A stretch of 64,000 bases of DNA, from assembly GCA_922989275.2 (NCBI GenBank), contig OV277859.1:91074198-91138197 (forward strand). The letters run 5' to 3'. Position 1 is the first letter of the stretch. Every line of letters begins with the position of its first letter. Position numbers and translations under genes: made by a program. Below the pieces are notes generated by a model. That model was not told the origin of the DNA, searched no databases, and saw only the letters and a program-made list of their open reading frames with translations. The stretch is from Gari tellinella (taxonomy: Eukaryota; Mollusca; Bivalvia; Cardiida; Psammobiidae). Positions 1-13,200 of the stretch are shown here, piece by piece.

Positions 1-53
1 TTCCACCATAATTTGTTTTAGTATTGAAGACAGATGGTTGCTTAAAGTTGCTC

Positions 54-396
54 GAGGGCTACCATAAGTTGCGCATAAAACTCCTAAGATTTTCAAATAT
101 TCTAGCACAAATTTAGGAATCCTACTTTTAACCATTGCGCTGCAGGGCTCTATAACACTAACATGATTATGCAAACAGTTTGGATCCAGATCAAATGCCA
201 CGTTACACGGCGTCTGATCTGGATCCTAACTGTCAGACACCCTTACAAATGTTTCCTAAGTAAAAACTGCATAAAGTTCCAAAATTTTAAATTAAAAGCA
301 GAAATCCAAAGATTTCATAAAAATATCCCTATATGGTCCAGAGAAATTAAAAAAACCCCGAAGATTTCGAGGAAATATGGAGAAATGGCAGCCCTG
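54..396. repeat. MITE with GGGCTNCCAT termini (6-bp-duplication family), degraded
   Basis: GGGCTACCATAAG at the left and AAATGGCAGCCC at the right are inverted, with the GAAGATTT(A/C)(G)GAAA subterminal segment of the copies at 19647-19903 and 40912-41115. A GATCC-rich hairpin (about 176-235) sits inside. Target duplication is not clear. Confidence 0.55.
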
Positions 397-465
397 CTGC
401 TGAGGCAGAAACTAAACCAAAATGCTCTTTAAGGAGCACTCTGCTCTCTTTTCCGTCTGCTTTAA

Positions 466-685
466 CCCATTGTATGCTGGGTAATAGTTGGCGGCCATTT
501 TAAAATGTTGTCTGCAGCGGGTATTACTCAAATATTTGCAAGATATTTTAGCAGTTTCTGATAGAATATTGACTTAGCTGCAAACAGGTTTGATCTCAGA
601 TCAGGCCCCACAATGTGAGGCCTGATTTGAGATCAAAACTGTTTGCCTAGAGGTACACCTAAAAGTGTATTCCCCATAAAATGGG
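466..685. repeat. TTAA-flanked hairpin MITE, family D (220 bp)
   Basis: Bounded by TTAA at 462-465 and 686-689; termini CCCATTGTATGC...AAAATGGG. The centre is a hairpin with arms GTTTGATCTCAGATCAGGCC. Other copies: 16091-16310, 20742-20961, 43715-43908. Confidence 0.8.
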
Positions 686-689
686 TTAA

Positions 690-932
690 CCCTTTGAACC
701 CTAGTCCCGCATATAGGCGTGCTTTTCAAACAGTGTACATGTGAATAGTACACTTGTCCTATGCAAACAGTGAATACCCTGATCAGAGGGCTCCTTTCGG
801 AGCCCTCTGATCTGGGTCTTCACTGTTTGTTACAATGCCAAACATTGACAAAAACAACCCTTAAAAGTCAGAAATGGACTAGACTAAAATCAAAACTGGA
901 ATTGTCCATTTAAAGTTTTAGGGAGGAAAGAG
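690..932. repeat. TTAA-flanked hairpin MITE, family B (243 bp)
   Basis: Flanked by TTAA at 686-689 (shared with the preceding family D element) and 933-936. Termini CCTTTGAACCC...GGAAAGAG. Central hairpin arms ACCCTGATCAGAGGGCTCC pair with their complement around 800. Confidence 0.82.
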
Positions 933-1122
933 TTAAGCTACCATTTGCTATGACATATGAACTGTCTCTTGTGGTGCATTTTCATGACAGTATATAGTGG
1001 AACTACTTTCTTCAGTAAAAGAATGAATTAAAGATGTGAAAAATTATATAGATTGAGAAATGGGTTACTGGTAATTGTATAGTATGATCTCTATACGAAG
1101 GTTGAATTCTTATATCTTACAG

Positions 1123-1262
1123 AATGTGACCTGTGTGACAAGCCTGGTCACATATGCCACCCTGACACTGGTGAATGTGTGTGTCCACCAAACACTATGG
1201 GAGAGAGATGTGAGCTGTGTATAGACACCTACTGGGGCTATGATCCTGGTTACGGATGTAAG
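1123..1262 (+). CDS. LAMA1/2-like: Laminin alpha exon 1 of window: LE repeat
   Basis: The acceptor is TTACAG and the donor GTAAGA. Two bases finish a codon begun in an unseen exon, then 46 codons follow and end in phase 0. The peptide has the LE cysteine rhythm (CDLC, GECVC, GERCELC, then WGYDPGYGC), the middle and end of one laminin EGF repeat. Its first cysteine pair must lie in the preceding exon upstream of the window. Confidence 0.88.
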
Positions 1263-4200
1263 GTAAGATACAGTGATAAATACGCTATCAGTGATAATTT
1301 TACGTCTGCGTCCTGCGTACAGAACGCATAAAAATCGTTGAGGACGCATAGTCTGACTTGCGTGAAAAATACAGAACCATTAATACTTTAATGTGTAGAT
1401 ACTTTGTAACGGCGTATCAGGCCTACGTAGGTGCTAAATTGTTTTCGCAGACGAACATAGTTGCTAAAGACGCTGAATATATTATGATAATTAGGCCAAA
1501 ATAAATTAAAACACGAATACAAAAAGTCCGCGCCGCAAATAATGAACTCTTTTTTATAGTGGCTAGTCAAGATAGTACGGTCAATGTTTTAGACCTAACC
1601 TATTTGTGTCCAAAATGGCGGGTATCGGACTTGACAAGAATCGCCCCAAAGTTTGAAAGGTTTGACGCATAGTATTTGATTATTGTAGCAATTAAGTGCG
1701 CGCAAATTTTCGCGCACTATCTGTATCTAAACTTTCTATATCTAATACGTCGTAGAATATCACGACGGGGGAGACGAGTCGTCATTAGTTGTTATTGGCG
1801 ATAATATCATATGGCTGGTACCACGTAGGGCTGACTTGAAAGATTGCACTAGTAATTTTTGTGCGAGATTTTCGAAATCTATGCGAGAATCGGACATCAT
1901 AGCTGCAACACTGTTTTAAGAACAGAAACATTGTAGGTGTGTTCGTAATAATAGTAAAGTAAGAAATTCATTTGTGAAAGTTTGTTAGAACAGTAATTTG
2001 CAACACAGCACTCTTGCTAGACATGCAGATCTGTAGAGCATACAGGCTTCCGTTTTTGGACAGAATCACAAAGAACAGAATTCTTATAAAGTCAAGTTGA
2101 CCAAAGCTATTGACTTAAGTGCACATTGAACTGGAAAGATCAGAAACATGCAGGTTTAATGAAATAAAATGAACAAACTATGCTTACTATGGCATTTATA
2201 GATTTTAATATTCATTGATTCATTTTCAGTGTCAAACGTTAAATAAAGTTAAATGGGAAAAAAACCCAGACGGGTGTAGCAGTTGGTTCACATGCTTGTA
2301 GTTGGTGAAAAAAATTGGGACCCATAGTTTTTCTATGGGACCCATAGATTTCAAAGTTATGGGTCCCAAAGGACCCATTCTTTTTTTTTCTAAAATTATT
2401 ACTGCGCTATTCCTACCCACTTTACGCGTTTCTTACGTGTTTCTTCAGCGTTTCTTACGTGTTTATTATCCGTTTCATTAAATGCGTTTCCTAGCCGTTT
2501 TTTTATGCGTTTCTTGACGTGTTTCTTAACATTTAAAAAAGCCCGGATGAAAGGGTCATCACTTAGCCGAAGGACCCCTTAGCCGAGACTGCATTGGTAT
2601 AATTGTCTATTAACATGTTTAAACGTGTTAAAATCTTTAGGCGTTTCTTACGCATAGATTAACGCGTAAATGGGTAGGAATAGCCTATTTACCACTGTGG
2701 CAGTGGCTTCTAATGTAACATGGTTACATAACTGTTTCCATCATAGGAAATAACTATCATTTTTCCACTGAAATACATCAAGAAATGTGTGTTATGTGTT
2801 ATTTAAAAAAAAGGTGATCTTGTATTTCTTAATAAAGTGTTTTTAATGCATGATAAAAGTAGAGCAGAAAGCTCCTGTAGGAGCTTTCTGCTTTAGTAAA
2901 ATTACTTTTTTCATGCATTAAGCAGTCACACCTTTAGAGAAACCCATGCTTATTCAAAGAGTGACCACTAATCACAAGTTTAACTGTACATCAACAAACT
3001 TATGATTTACAAGATACAAGAAACTTTATTTATAGTCGGGTGTTTATGAAAATAGTTTAACATAAGCTAGAAGCTATATATTTACCGACTAAAGAAGCTA
3101 TTAACCCATTACCCCATACCCTGTTTGTAGTTTTAAAGAAAGATGATCACTTAAAGCAGGTTGAAAGTAAAGCAGAATGCGCCTTATGGCACATTTTGCT
3201 TTACTTTCAGCCTGCTTTAAGCTATTATCTGCTTTGACATACTAATTTTTATGATTTTTATTTGTAGCAGTATAAATTGGAACTATTTTCTTCAGTGGAT
3301 GAATAAAATAGAGGCGTAAAAAGGTGTATTTATGGGGTAATGGGTTAACAGACTTTCCTCTTTTTCCGTGTCCAGCCATGCAACTGCAATCCCTACGGTT
3401 CCTATGACAACAACTGTGATCCACTGTCTGGTCAGTGTGCCTGTAAACTGGACTACAACGGTACCCACTGTGACAGCTGCTTGTTTGGCTACTACAATTT
3501 CCCCGACTGTACCCTGTGTCTGTGCTCTGAGAAAGGTACAGAAGCAGATACCTGTGACGACCAAGGGGCATGTTCCTGTGAGTCTGAGATGGGCCAATGC
3601 CAATGCAAGGTAAGTGAACAAGGCTAGGAGGATGGCTTGGAAATTAGCTCAACTAGTATAGGAACTGTTAGCAAAATATTGAACTCAACTATCAGGAGAT
3701 ATCTTAAACCTTAGAGTGCTAATCATGACTTGACTAATATTTGAAAACAGTTTGGACCTAGATCAGATGCTACAATTAACGCCATCTGATCAGTATCCAA
3801 GCTGTTTGATACTTTTGCTGATGTTTCAAAACACCTACAATTGAACTTTGATAAGGCAATACAGGTGACAAACTTGAAACAGATATTACAACAGTAAGTG
3901 TTCTAGTATGGTTACAATATACCTGGAAAAAAATTAAGATTGTTATTTCAAACAAATTTTTGAACGTGTTTGATGGTACATGTTATTAACATTTCAGGCT
4001 TTGTTAAAACATATCTCTAAATTGATCACAATACTTTTTTAGTAACGGTTAGCTCAACATATGTAAATGTACTTTGAATACAACAAGTTTAACTATTATC
4101 TTTAAGAAATTTTATAAAGTTAAAAGCACCCTTTGAGTAACCACTGAGTAGAATTTGTAAGTTTTGTTTTGTTTCAGGCGAACACTGAAACACGTACCTG

Positions 4201-7200
4201 TGCCAACTGTAAAGAGAACTCATTCTCCCTGGACGTGGAAAACCCCTCTGGTTGTACAGATTGCTTCTGTTTTACAAGGGCAGAGAAATGTGGTCAGGCT
4301 AACTATGTCTGGTCAAAGGTAAGCTCAGAACATTTACAATTCTTGGTTTTCATCTTACATTCTTTATTGCTAGTGAGCCTGTTAAACAGTTCTGTGTTAA
4401 GTGAACAAAATTTACATTTTTGTTTCTTTATTTCTCCAACAACTCCTTTTTGAGACAGTTCTAACGAGTAGTAATATCATAGGTTTAGTGGAGACATATA
4501 ATTATATGTGATGTCCGTAATGCTCATCTAACCTTAAGCTTTGCATTAACCCTTTACCCCATAGCCTGTTTTTTGTATTGAAGACAGGTGACCTCTTAAA
4601 GCAAGTTGAAAGTAAAGAAAAATGTGCCTAAAGGAGCATTCTACTTTACAAATATTTCTGATGGTGCATATTCATGACTGTGTAAAGTGGAATTATTTTC
4701 ATAATAAGTTTAAGGCGTACCAAAGTGATTCTATGGATGTAAGGGTTAAGTGATCATGTAGCATAATTATGTTTGACTGTTGTTGTATGGTCCGTTGACA
4801 ATGTTGACAATATTGACTATGTTGATAACATTTACTATGTTGTAGGTCAATATGCCAGACAGGTCCATTTCCTTTGACAACCGTGCCTCGTCATATGTGA
4901 CCCAAGAGCCCCATGGCTACTATGTGATTCCTGAAGATGAAAGCTGGACATTCATACCTCGTACATCCACTAACACACCTGTTTATTGGAGAGTGGCAAA
5001 CTTCACTGGGGACCAGGTATGTCTGACTCTGTAGTCAACACATGGAAGGGCAACTTTGTCATTGTGAATGAGTGACCATCTAGCAATTTTTATACCCCCC
5101 GCACCTATGCAGGAAGCCTATTTTGATTGTCCTGTCCATTTGTGTGTATCAGGTTATTCAGATTTTACCGTTTCTTGTAGCATCAATACTGCTAATTAGA
5201 ATGCCTTCATACTTACACAGTTGTTACCTTAGACCATTCATAGTCCACCAATATCACCGAACCTTGACTTGACCTTGACCTAAATTGGACTGTCTGAAGC
5301 TTCAGAATATATTGGCAAGGAAAGGTGCGGCCCAGGTCTTGAGCATTTACTGTTTGTATCATAGCAACACTGAACTTTAGATTTTTTTGGTGTACATTTC
5401 AGACTTTATCCTACAACGGACATGTGACGTTCACTGTGGAACATGGATCCCTTGGGGAAGGATTGCCTGCCTCAGAAGAGTTTGTCAATAAGCCTCTGGT
5501 TGTCCTGGTTGGCTATGACATTCCACTATTGTACAAGTAAGACAAACTTTGATTATACATTCATCCTTTACTACATAGACATTGAATCTTAACACATGTA
5601 ATTAATTGCTCCACCAGAAAAAACAGTTCCATTATATACAGTAATAAATAATTATGCTAAATAAAAAATAGTTTGCATATCCTAGCAGATGGATGCTTAA
5701 AGCAGTCTAAAATTAAAGCTTTACTTTCAACCTGCTGTAAGTGGTCATTTATCTTCAGTACTAGAAACAGGCTATGGGGTAAATGGTTAAAAAGAATGAA
5801 AGATAAACATAATGGTTGTACTTATGTTTAACCCTTCCTCCATAACCAGAACTGCAAATGACTTATATCTAACTGTGTTTATGGCAAGTTTCTGCTTAAC
5901 TCATTACCTGATAAATAGGCCTTTTTACGCCTTTATTTTATTCCCCCACTGAGGACAATGGTTCCAATTTATACAAATATAATATGTTTTATAAGATCTA
6001 TTTTCTATGTTCTAGTAGATGATAGCTTAAAGCAGGCTGAAATAAAGCAGAATGCGCCTTAAGGCACATTCTGCTTTACTTTCAACCTGCTTTAAGGGGT
6101 CACCTATTTTCAAAACTAGAACCAGGCTATGGGGTAATGGGTTAACCATTTCCTCCATAACAAGAACAATTATCAAAGTGTGATTATGGCAGGTTGCTGC
6201 TTAACCCATTACCCCATAGCCTATTTCTAGTTTTGAAGATAGGTTGCTTCTTAAAGCAGGTTAAAAGTAAAGCATAATGCACCTTAGGTTTCAGCCTGCT
6301 TTAAGCTAATATCTGCTAGGATACAGAAAATGTTTCTAATAGTTCACATTTATGACTGTATTAAGTAGAACTATTTTCTTCAGTGTGAAAATAGATTAAC
6401 AGCGTAAAAAGGCATATTTATGGGGTAACTGGTTAAAGTAAAACTTACTGTTTTCCAACATTTTCTCCTTTCTGCTTTCATCCATTTCTTTATTGTGACT
6501 ACTGTACTATATTTGTAGGTCTGACATTGTGTGGGAGAAGGACAGGGATATGAGCTTCAAGGTTCATCTTCATGAGAAGTACTGGAGAACACGGACCAAT
6601 GGCAGGATCAGTAGACAGATGCTAATGGTCATACTACAGAAAGTCAATGATGTTCTCATCAGGGCTACCTGGGATAATACAGCTGCAAGTGCCAAGTAAG
6701 CATGATTACTGAAATTCCTTCTCCTTTTAATACACCCACCTCTAAAAATGGTCGTATATTAGCATGGCCCTGTCCCTCCATCCCTCGGTCTGTCCTTTCG
6801 TTAGTTCGTTTGTCAACATGTTGTTTGTCCAGAGTTTTTCTGAAAAACTATCTGAAGGATATTAATGAAACTTCACACAAGTGTTAAATGCATGAAGATC
6901 TAAAGCTGAGTCAAGTTTGAGGTTCATTCTAGTTTTGGTTACAGAATTATCTGCCCTTGATGTACTCAAATATACTATAACTTAAAGGCTGCCAGTTGAC
7001 ATATTATGTACCGCTTACGGTGCTTTCACTTGTTTTGTGACCACCACGGGTGGTGAACAACATTGTTCCTCATTCGTGGTAATTATAATCCTTGATATTG
7101 ATGTGACTGACATAGTTCATAACACAAATATATTTAATCATTGCAATTTTTATAAATTGTGTTTTGTTTTAAGATGTATATGTGTGTTGTTAACTATTGT

Positions 7201-10200
7201 CATGTTACATGATATTGAAATAAATCTATCTATCTATCTGTGTCAGTTTTTAACCTTAAGTCCCATTTATCCATGTTTCATTAGTTGGGTTTAGATGAGT
7301 CGATCTTGTTTAAGTTGAACATACCCATATTTCAAAGTTAAAATAAGCCACAGTTTAACTTGAAATATGGGTAAGTTGGAGTTAAGGGAGTTCTAGTTTG
7401 ACTGTATTACATTATGGTAATTAACCCATTACCCCATAGCCTGTTTCAAGTATTAAATATAGGTAAACACTTAAAGCAGGTTGAAAGTAAAGCAGAATGT
7501 GCTTTAAGGCAAATTCTGTTATACTGCTTTAAGCTACCACCAACTAGAATATAGAAAATATTTCTTATTATACATATTCATGATTATATAAATTGGAACT
7601 ATTTTCTTCAGTGGTGAAATAAATGAAAGAAGTAAAAAGTCGTATTTATGGGTTAATGGGTTAAAAGATATATTTGTTCAAACGATGTAAGGAGAACACA
7701 GAAAATACCTTAGTACCTTACATTTATTTCTTTTGTGGTTCTTAGAATAGACTATACTAAATCACTTTATAGATATACCGTCTTAATCTTCCTACAGGAT
7801 AAGTGATTTACAGATAGACAGAGCAGTACCGAACACTGGGATATTTGGAGATACAGCGCTGGGTATAGAGAGATGTGACTGTCCTCCACAGTACACTGGC
7901 CTGTCATGCCAGGTATGTTCACTCATTCAACCTTGAAACTTTTAATGGACAATTCCAATTTCAAAATAAGTCTACTTCATGTTTAACTATTTAGGGTTGA
8001 TTTTAACACTATGTTTTAAAATGACAAACAGTGTAGACCTTGATCAGAGCGCTCCTTAACTCTTTCCTCCCTGAAACTTTAAATGGTCAATGCCAGTTTC
8101 CATTTTAGACAAGTCCATTTCTGACTTTTAAGGGTTGTTTTTGTCAATGTTTGGCATTGTGACAAACAGTGAAGACCCTGATCAGAGGGCTCCTTTCGGA
8201 GCCCTCTGATCTGGGTCTTCACTGTTTGCATAGGACATGTATACTATTCACATGTACACTGTTTGAAAAGCATGCCTATATGCGTGACTAGGGTTCAAAG
8301 AGTTAAGGAGCCCTCTGATCAAGGTCTACACTGTTTGCATAGGAACAAGTTTTATACTCACAGGTACACTGTTTGTAAATGAGAAGTATACTAACCTTGT
8401 AGCTAGGATTGAATGTGTTAACTCTTTTCTCCCTGAAACTTCAAATGGAAAATCCCAGTTTCCATTTAAGTCTAGTCCATTTCTGACTTTTAAGGGTTGA
8501 TTTCGTCAATGTTTTGCATTATGACAAACAGTGAATACCCAGATCAGAAGGCTCTGTAAGGAGCCCTCTGATCTGGGTATTCACTGTTTGCATAGGACAT
8601 GTGCACTCTTCACATGTTTATTGTTTGAAAAAGGACGCCTATATTCGGGACTAGGGCTCATAGGGTTAATAAACTCCATATGAACAACATGTTAGAGAGC
8701 TACAAATTTATTCTAAGCTGCTGTGGGTACTATTTTATCCATAACCATCTCAAAATAGACAGTTCTGATCAAACATGACATTAAAGTCAAGTGGTAACTT
8801 ATAGCAGGATAAAAGCTAGACAGCTTGTAAAAGAACTGTCTGTTTTACTGCCATCTTGCTTTAAGCTGCCACCTGCATTAAGAATATATTGAAGTTGAAA
8901 AAGCATTAACCTTAACCCAGTACCCCATAAATATGCCTTTTTAGGCCTTTAATTTATTCCTGCATTGAAGAAAATAGTTTCAATTTATACAGTCATGGAT
9001 ATATATCAGTACAAATACTTTTTATTTTCTAGCAGATGTAAGCTTAAAGCAGGCTGAAAGTAAATCAGAATGCGCCCTAGGGCGCATTCTGCTTTACTTT
9101 CAACCTGCTTTAAGTGGTCACCTATTTTCAATATTAGAAACAGGCTATGGGGTTATGGGTTAAAAGTCTACATTGAAACTATTTTATCTTTATTTTTGCA
9201 GAATCTGTCTATTGAAATATGAAAAGGATTGCTAATTACATGTAGTTTGAATTGAAAATCTTAACAACACTATTATTGAAATAATTATGTATGTTATTAC
9301 TTCAGGACCCTGCAGAAGGTCATTACAGAGTACCCAACACTGGACCAATAAACTATGTCAATATCACAGATCTCGTGACAATCATTGGTGAAGTTCTACC
9401 TTGTGACTGTAATGGACACAGTGACAGATGTGATCCAGAGACAGGCATCTGTATTGTAAGTATAATACAGTCAAGCCAGATTTTACCATTTGCTGCACAT
9501 AAAGTCCTAAGAATACCTTTGCCTACACCTAAGGGCCTTACAGCACTGTTATATTTTCTCCCCCCCCTTTAGCCACATATATTTGCTATATCTGTTTGAT
9601 ATTTATGTATATGATTCTGTTTGCAATTTTGAAAAATACTGCAAAAGCAAATAAAGCCCTAAATGATAAAAAATGGACTATTAAACTTAATTGAAAACTT
9701 GAACTATCCATTTGGATTTTGGTGAATTAGATAAAACTGTTTTTGGCTTGTTTCAGGATTGCCGACACAATACACATGGAGCCATGTGTGATTTGTGTGT
9801 AGATGGTTACTATGGAAACCCCAGCATTGGTTCCACTGCGGACTGTCAGCCCTGTGCATGTCCTTTGGAAGTGCCTTCCAACAAGTAAGTTCTGTTCCAG
9901 TAAGCTTCTAAGGCCGACCAGACCTTGAATAAGCATAGTTGGAGACTTCTGTTTTTTTCGGCGGAGCTGACTGGTTTCTATTTAGCCACACTTTCTATTT
10001 GGCCACATTTCAACCAATTATAATTGATCAGAAATTTAGAATTAAGAGCACCTGTAGAAACTGAATAGTCTGATTGGATAGTAGCCAGGGCTCCAGATAA
10101 GGGAATTATTTCAAAACTTAAAATCTTTATTTGTGCATTAAACCCTGTGGTATCACTATACATTTGAATTGTCTCTTCGAGACAAAAAAAATGAGTGGTA

Positions 10201-13200
10201 ACACCATAGGGTTTGGTGCTGAAAGGAGTGAAAAAATGTGATTTGTTTAGTTTTACTCCCTCTTATCTGGAGCCCTGTAGGCTGGTCTATGTCCAATTAC
10301 AGTTTTACCAGATGTGGACTGTGAGTGTAAAATTTAGAGATACAGACTGCACTGTTTACACTTGGGATGATGCAATTATACTTCTATTTTAAGATATGAC
10401 ATCTGAAATCTTTTTATAGATATACAGAGGAAGCTAGGTGTTTTGTAATTGTTTACTACCAATTTGTTTGAATTGTTAACTATTTGTACACATTTACCAT
10501 ACATTTAAAGCAATATTATATATAAAATTAATGGCCTCAAGTGAGTTAAACACAATCGTGTTGTTTCATCATTATTTACAAGAGTGGCAGTCGAAGTTCA
10601 GCAGACTGTTGTATCTGTACATTTGTGTATGCTATAGTTAATGTTTCAAGAAACTCTATGAATGAAGTTTGATATATAGAACAATAGATTAATGTGAGGA
10701 TCTCCTACCAGTAGCTAGGATATGAGTTAAATTATTGTTCTGTTTTGCATTTCTGTACATGATATTTTTGCATTTTAAATAAAAGTTACTGTTTCAATTT
10801 TTTTTGCTTTTCAATCCAAGATATTACAATTCTTTGTAAACCTCAATTTCATTTAATTTTGCACACCCAATTTCATCTATATAGCCTTAGTTCAACCACT
10901 CATTCCGCTGAATATCTTTTTTAAAGATAATTCTTGTTAAATTTGATAAAACTATCTGGTTTACAGACAATTTGAGGGTATTAAAACACCTTTGAAGTTG
11001 TTAGTTAATGGGTATGCTTTATTAGTACACAATTATTCCATTCAATGTTCCATAATTATTTAACTTTTACACCATGAGCCTGTTTCTAGTGTTGAAGACA
11101 GATGGTCACTTAAAGCTGGTTGAAAGTAAAGTAGAAGGCACATTCTGCTTAACTTTTAAGCTACTATCTTCTAGGATATAGAAAATCCTTATACCAAGTC
11201 TGCTTTACTTTCAGCCTGCTTTTAAGCTACTATCTGCTAGGATATAGTAATATTACCTGTGCTACATATGCTATGACTACATAACAGTCATGAAACTATT
11301 TTAACCAGAGGAGGAAAAAATTAGTCGTTAAACATCATATTTACAGAGTAAATGGTTAATAAAGGTTTGATTGTACCATTCTATATTTTCAGCTTCAGTC
11401 CCACCTGTGAGAGGAGAGGCTCTGACCTGTACTGTACTGCTTGTAAGACAGGCTATACAGGAGACAGATGTGAACGGTATGTACACAATGTACTACAGTA
11501 GTTATGGATACATGACTACTTAGAGCAGACTGGAAGTAAAGCAGAATGCACATTCAGGTGCATTCTGCTTTACTTTCAGCCTGCTTTAAGCTACCATGTA
11601 CTAGAAAAAAAATCCGAAGATTTAGGAAAAATCCGGAGAAATTGCAGCCCTGAGGTTCTTGTTATGGAGGTTTTTTTAGCTCACCTGAGCCAAAGGCTCA
11701 AGGTGAGCTATTGTGACCGCTCACCGTCCGTAGTACGTCTGTCCGTCTGTCCGTCTGTCCGTCTGTCCGTCTGTCCGTCTGTCCGTCTGTCAGTCTGTCC
11801 GTCTGTCCGTCTGTCCGTTCACTTTTACTTCAAACGACATCTCTACTGAAACCCGCCGATTGTAGGGAGAGTTCAAACTGCTTATGATGTTCCTTGGATG
11901 CTTCTCTACAGAAGTTGTTCAAAAAAAAGGAAAAAAAAGCACAAACTCTGCTTGAAAAAGCAAAAAAGCAAAAATCTTTAAAAAATCTTCTTGCCCAAAA
12001 CTACTAGGCCCTAAGCTTTGATATTTGTACAGTAGAATCTCCTGGTGGATCTATCTATAGTTTGTTAAAATGAAATCCCTAGGGTCACATTTGACACCAC
12101 CCTGCACAGTTTAAGTGCTGCTCTAGGCAGGTTTTACAGTATTTTTGATTTAGGCAGAACTGTATTTACCTGAGTTACCCTTAATATACTATGGGCAAAT
12201 AGCCAATATTTGCAAACATTTTGGATCCAGATCAGATGCAACATAATCATAATGCTACATCTAATCTGGATCCAACCTATTTGCCACTCATTTACCAACT
12301 TAACATTTTCTAAATTGTTTTTTTGTACACTTTTCACATACAGTAGGTTTTAAGCAGACATCATTTCAGTCTGGTAAGGGTAAGCCCAAGCGTTCTAGCC
12401 ACTGAGGTCAAATATTATGCAACTCTGAACTGGTAGTGGGTATCACAGAACTGGTCATGATCAGCTGAACATGTTGTCTGCTAAAGTTTAGATATGGTTC
12501 AGTCTGATTCATACTTAGAGAAACAGGATCTGGAAGTGATCCACTGACAGTTATGTAATTATGTCTTATGCCATATTTATACATATGTTTAATATTGGTT
12601 TTGTCAGAGTTATCTGTATGTCTTTTCAATAATTCCACTTTAAACAGTCATGAAAATGTAAGATGCAAAAGTAAAGCAAAGTGTGCATTAACCCTTAGCC
12701 CGCCAAATAAATTGTCGTCTGCTATATTTCTCGTCTGCTTCAAGTTTCAAAGTGCTTCAAAGTTGCTCAAAATTGCTGAAAATGTTGTCCGAGTGTCAAA
12801 CAGCTTGGATCCGGATGAGACGCCGAGTTACTCGGCGTCTAATCCGGATCCAAGCTGTTTGCATATAAAGCTATAGTCGTGAGTGGCAGGCTAAGGGTTA
12901 AGACACATTCTGCTTTACTTTCAACCTGCTTTAGGTGGCCACCTATTTTCAAAATTAGAAACATGCTATGGGGTAATGGGTAAAATGAAATTGCCTATTT
13001 GGAAAGAGCCTGATGAGAGGAAGTGCCATTTGCAAAGGCCATAACTCTGACATCATTGTTTTTTGAGTTATTTCCCTTTGTGATATTTTCTTGTCAAGAA
13101 GACAACTTCAGTTCTACTGATGCTATTGTAATGAAATTTTATGTATGGAAAGAAACTGATGAGAGAAAATGCCATGCACAAGGGCAGCAATATTTAGTTT

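Noticed and set aside
3242..3621. Open frames on the - strand opposite exon 2
   Set aside because: They mirror the cysteine-rich coding exon; the + strand frame has LE motifs and proper splice sites.
3376..4318. Extra cysteine pair in the LE before L4 as a novelty
   Set aside because: The same GxCxC...GxCxCK arrangement exists in vertebrate alpha-1/2 chains.
12568..12876. 102-codon frame with DPDETPSYSASNPDPSC
   Set aside because: The same peptide appears wherever a family C MITE lies (for example 23002-23235); it is a by-product of the repeat.
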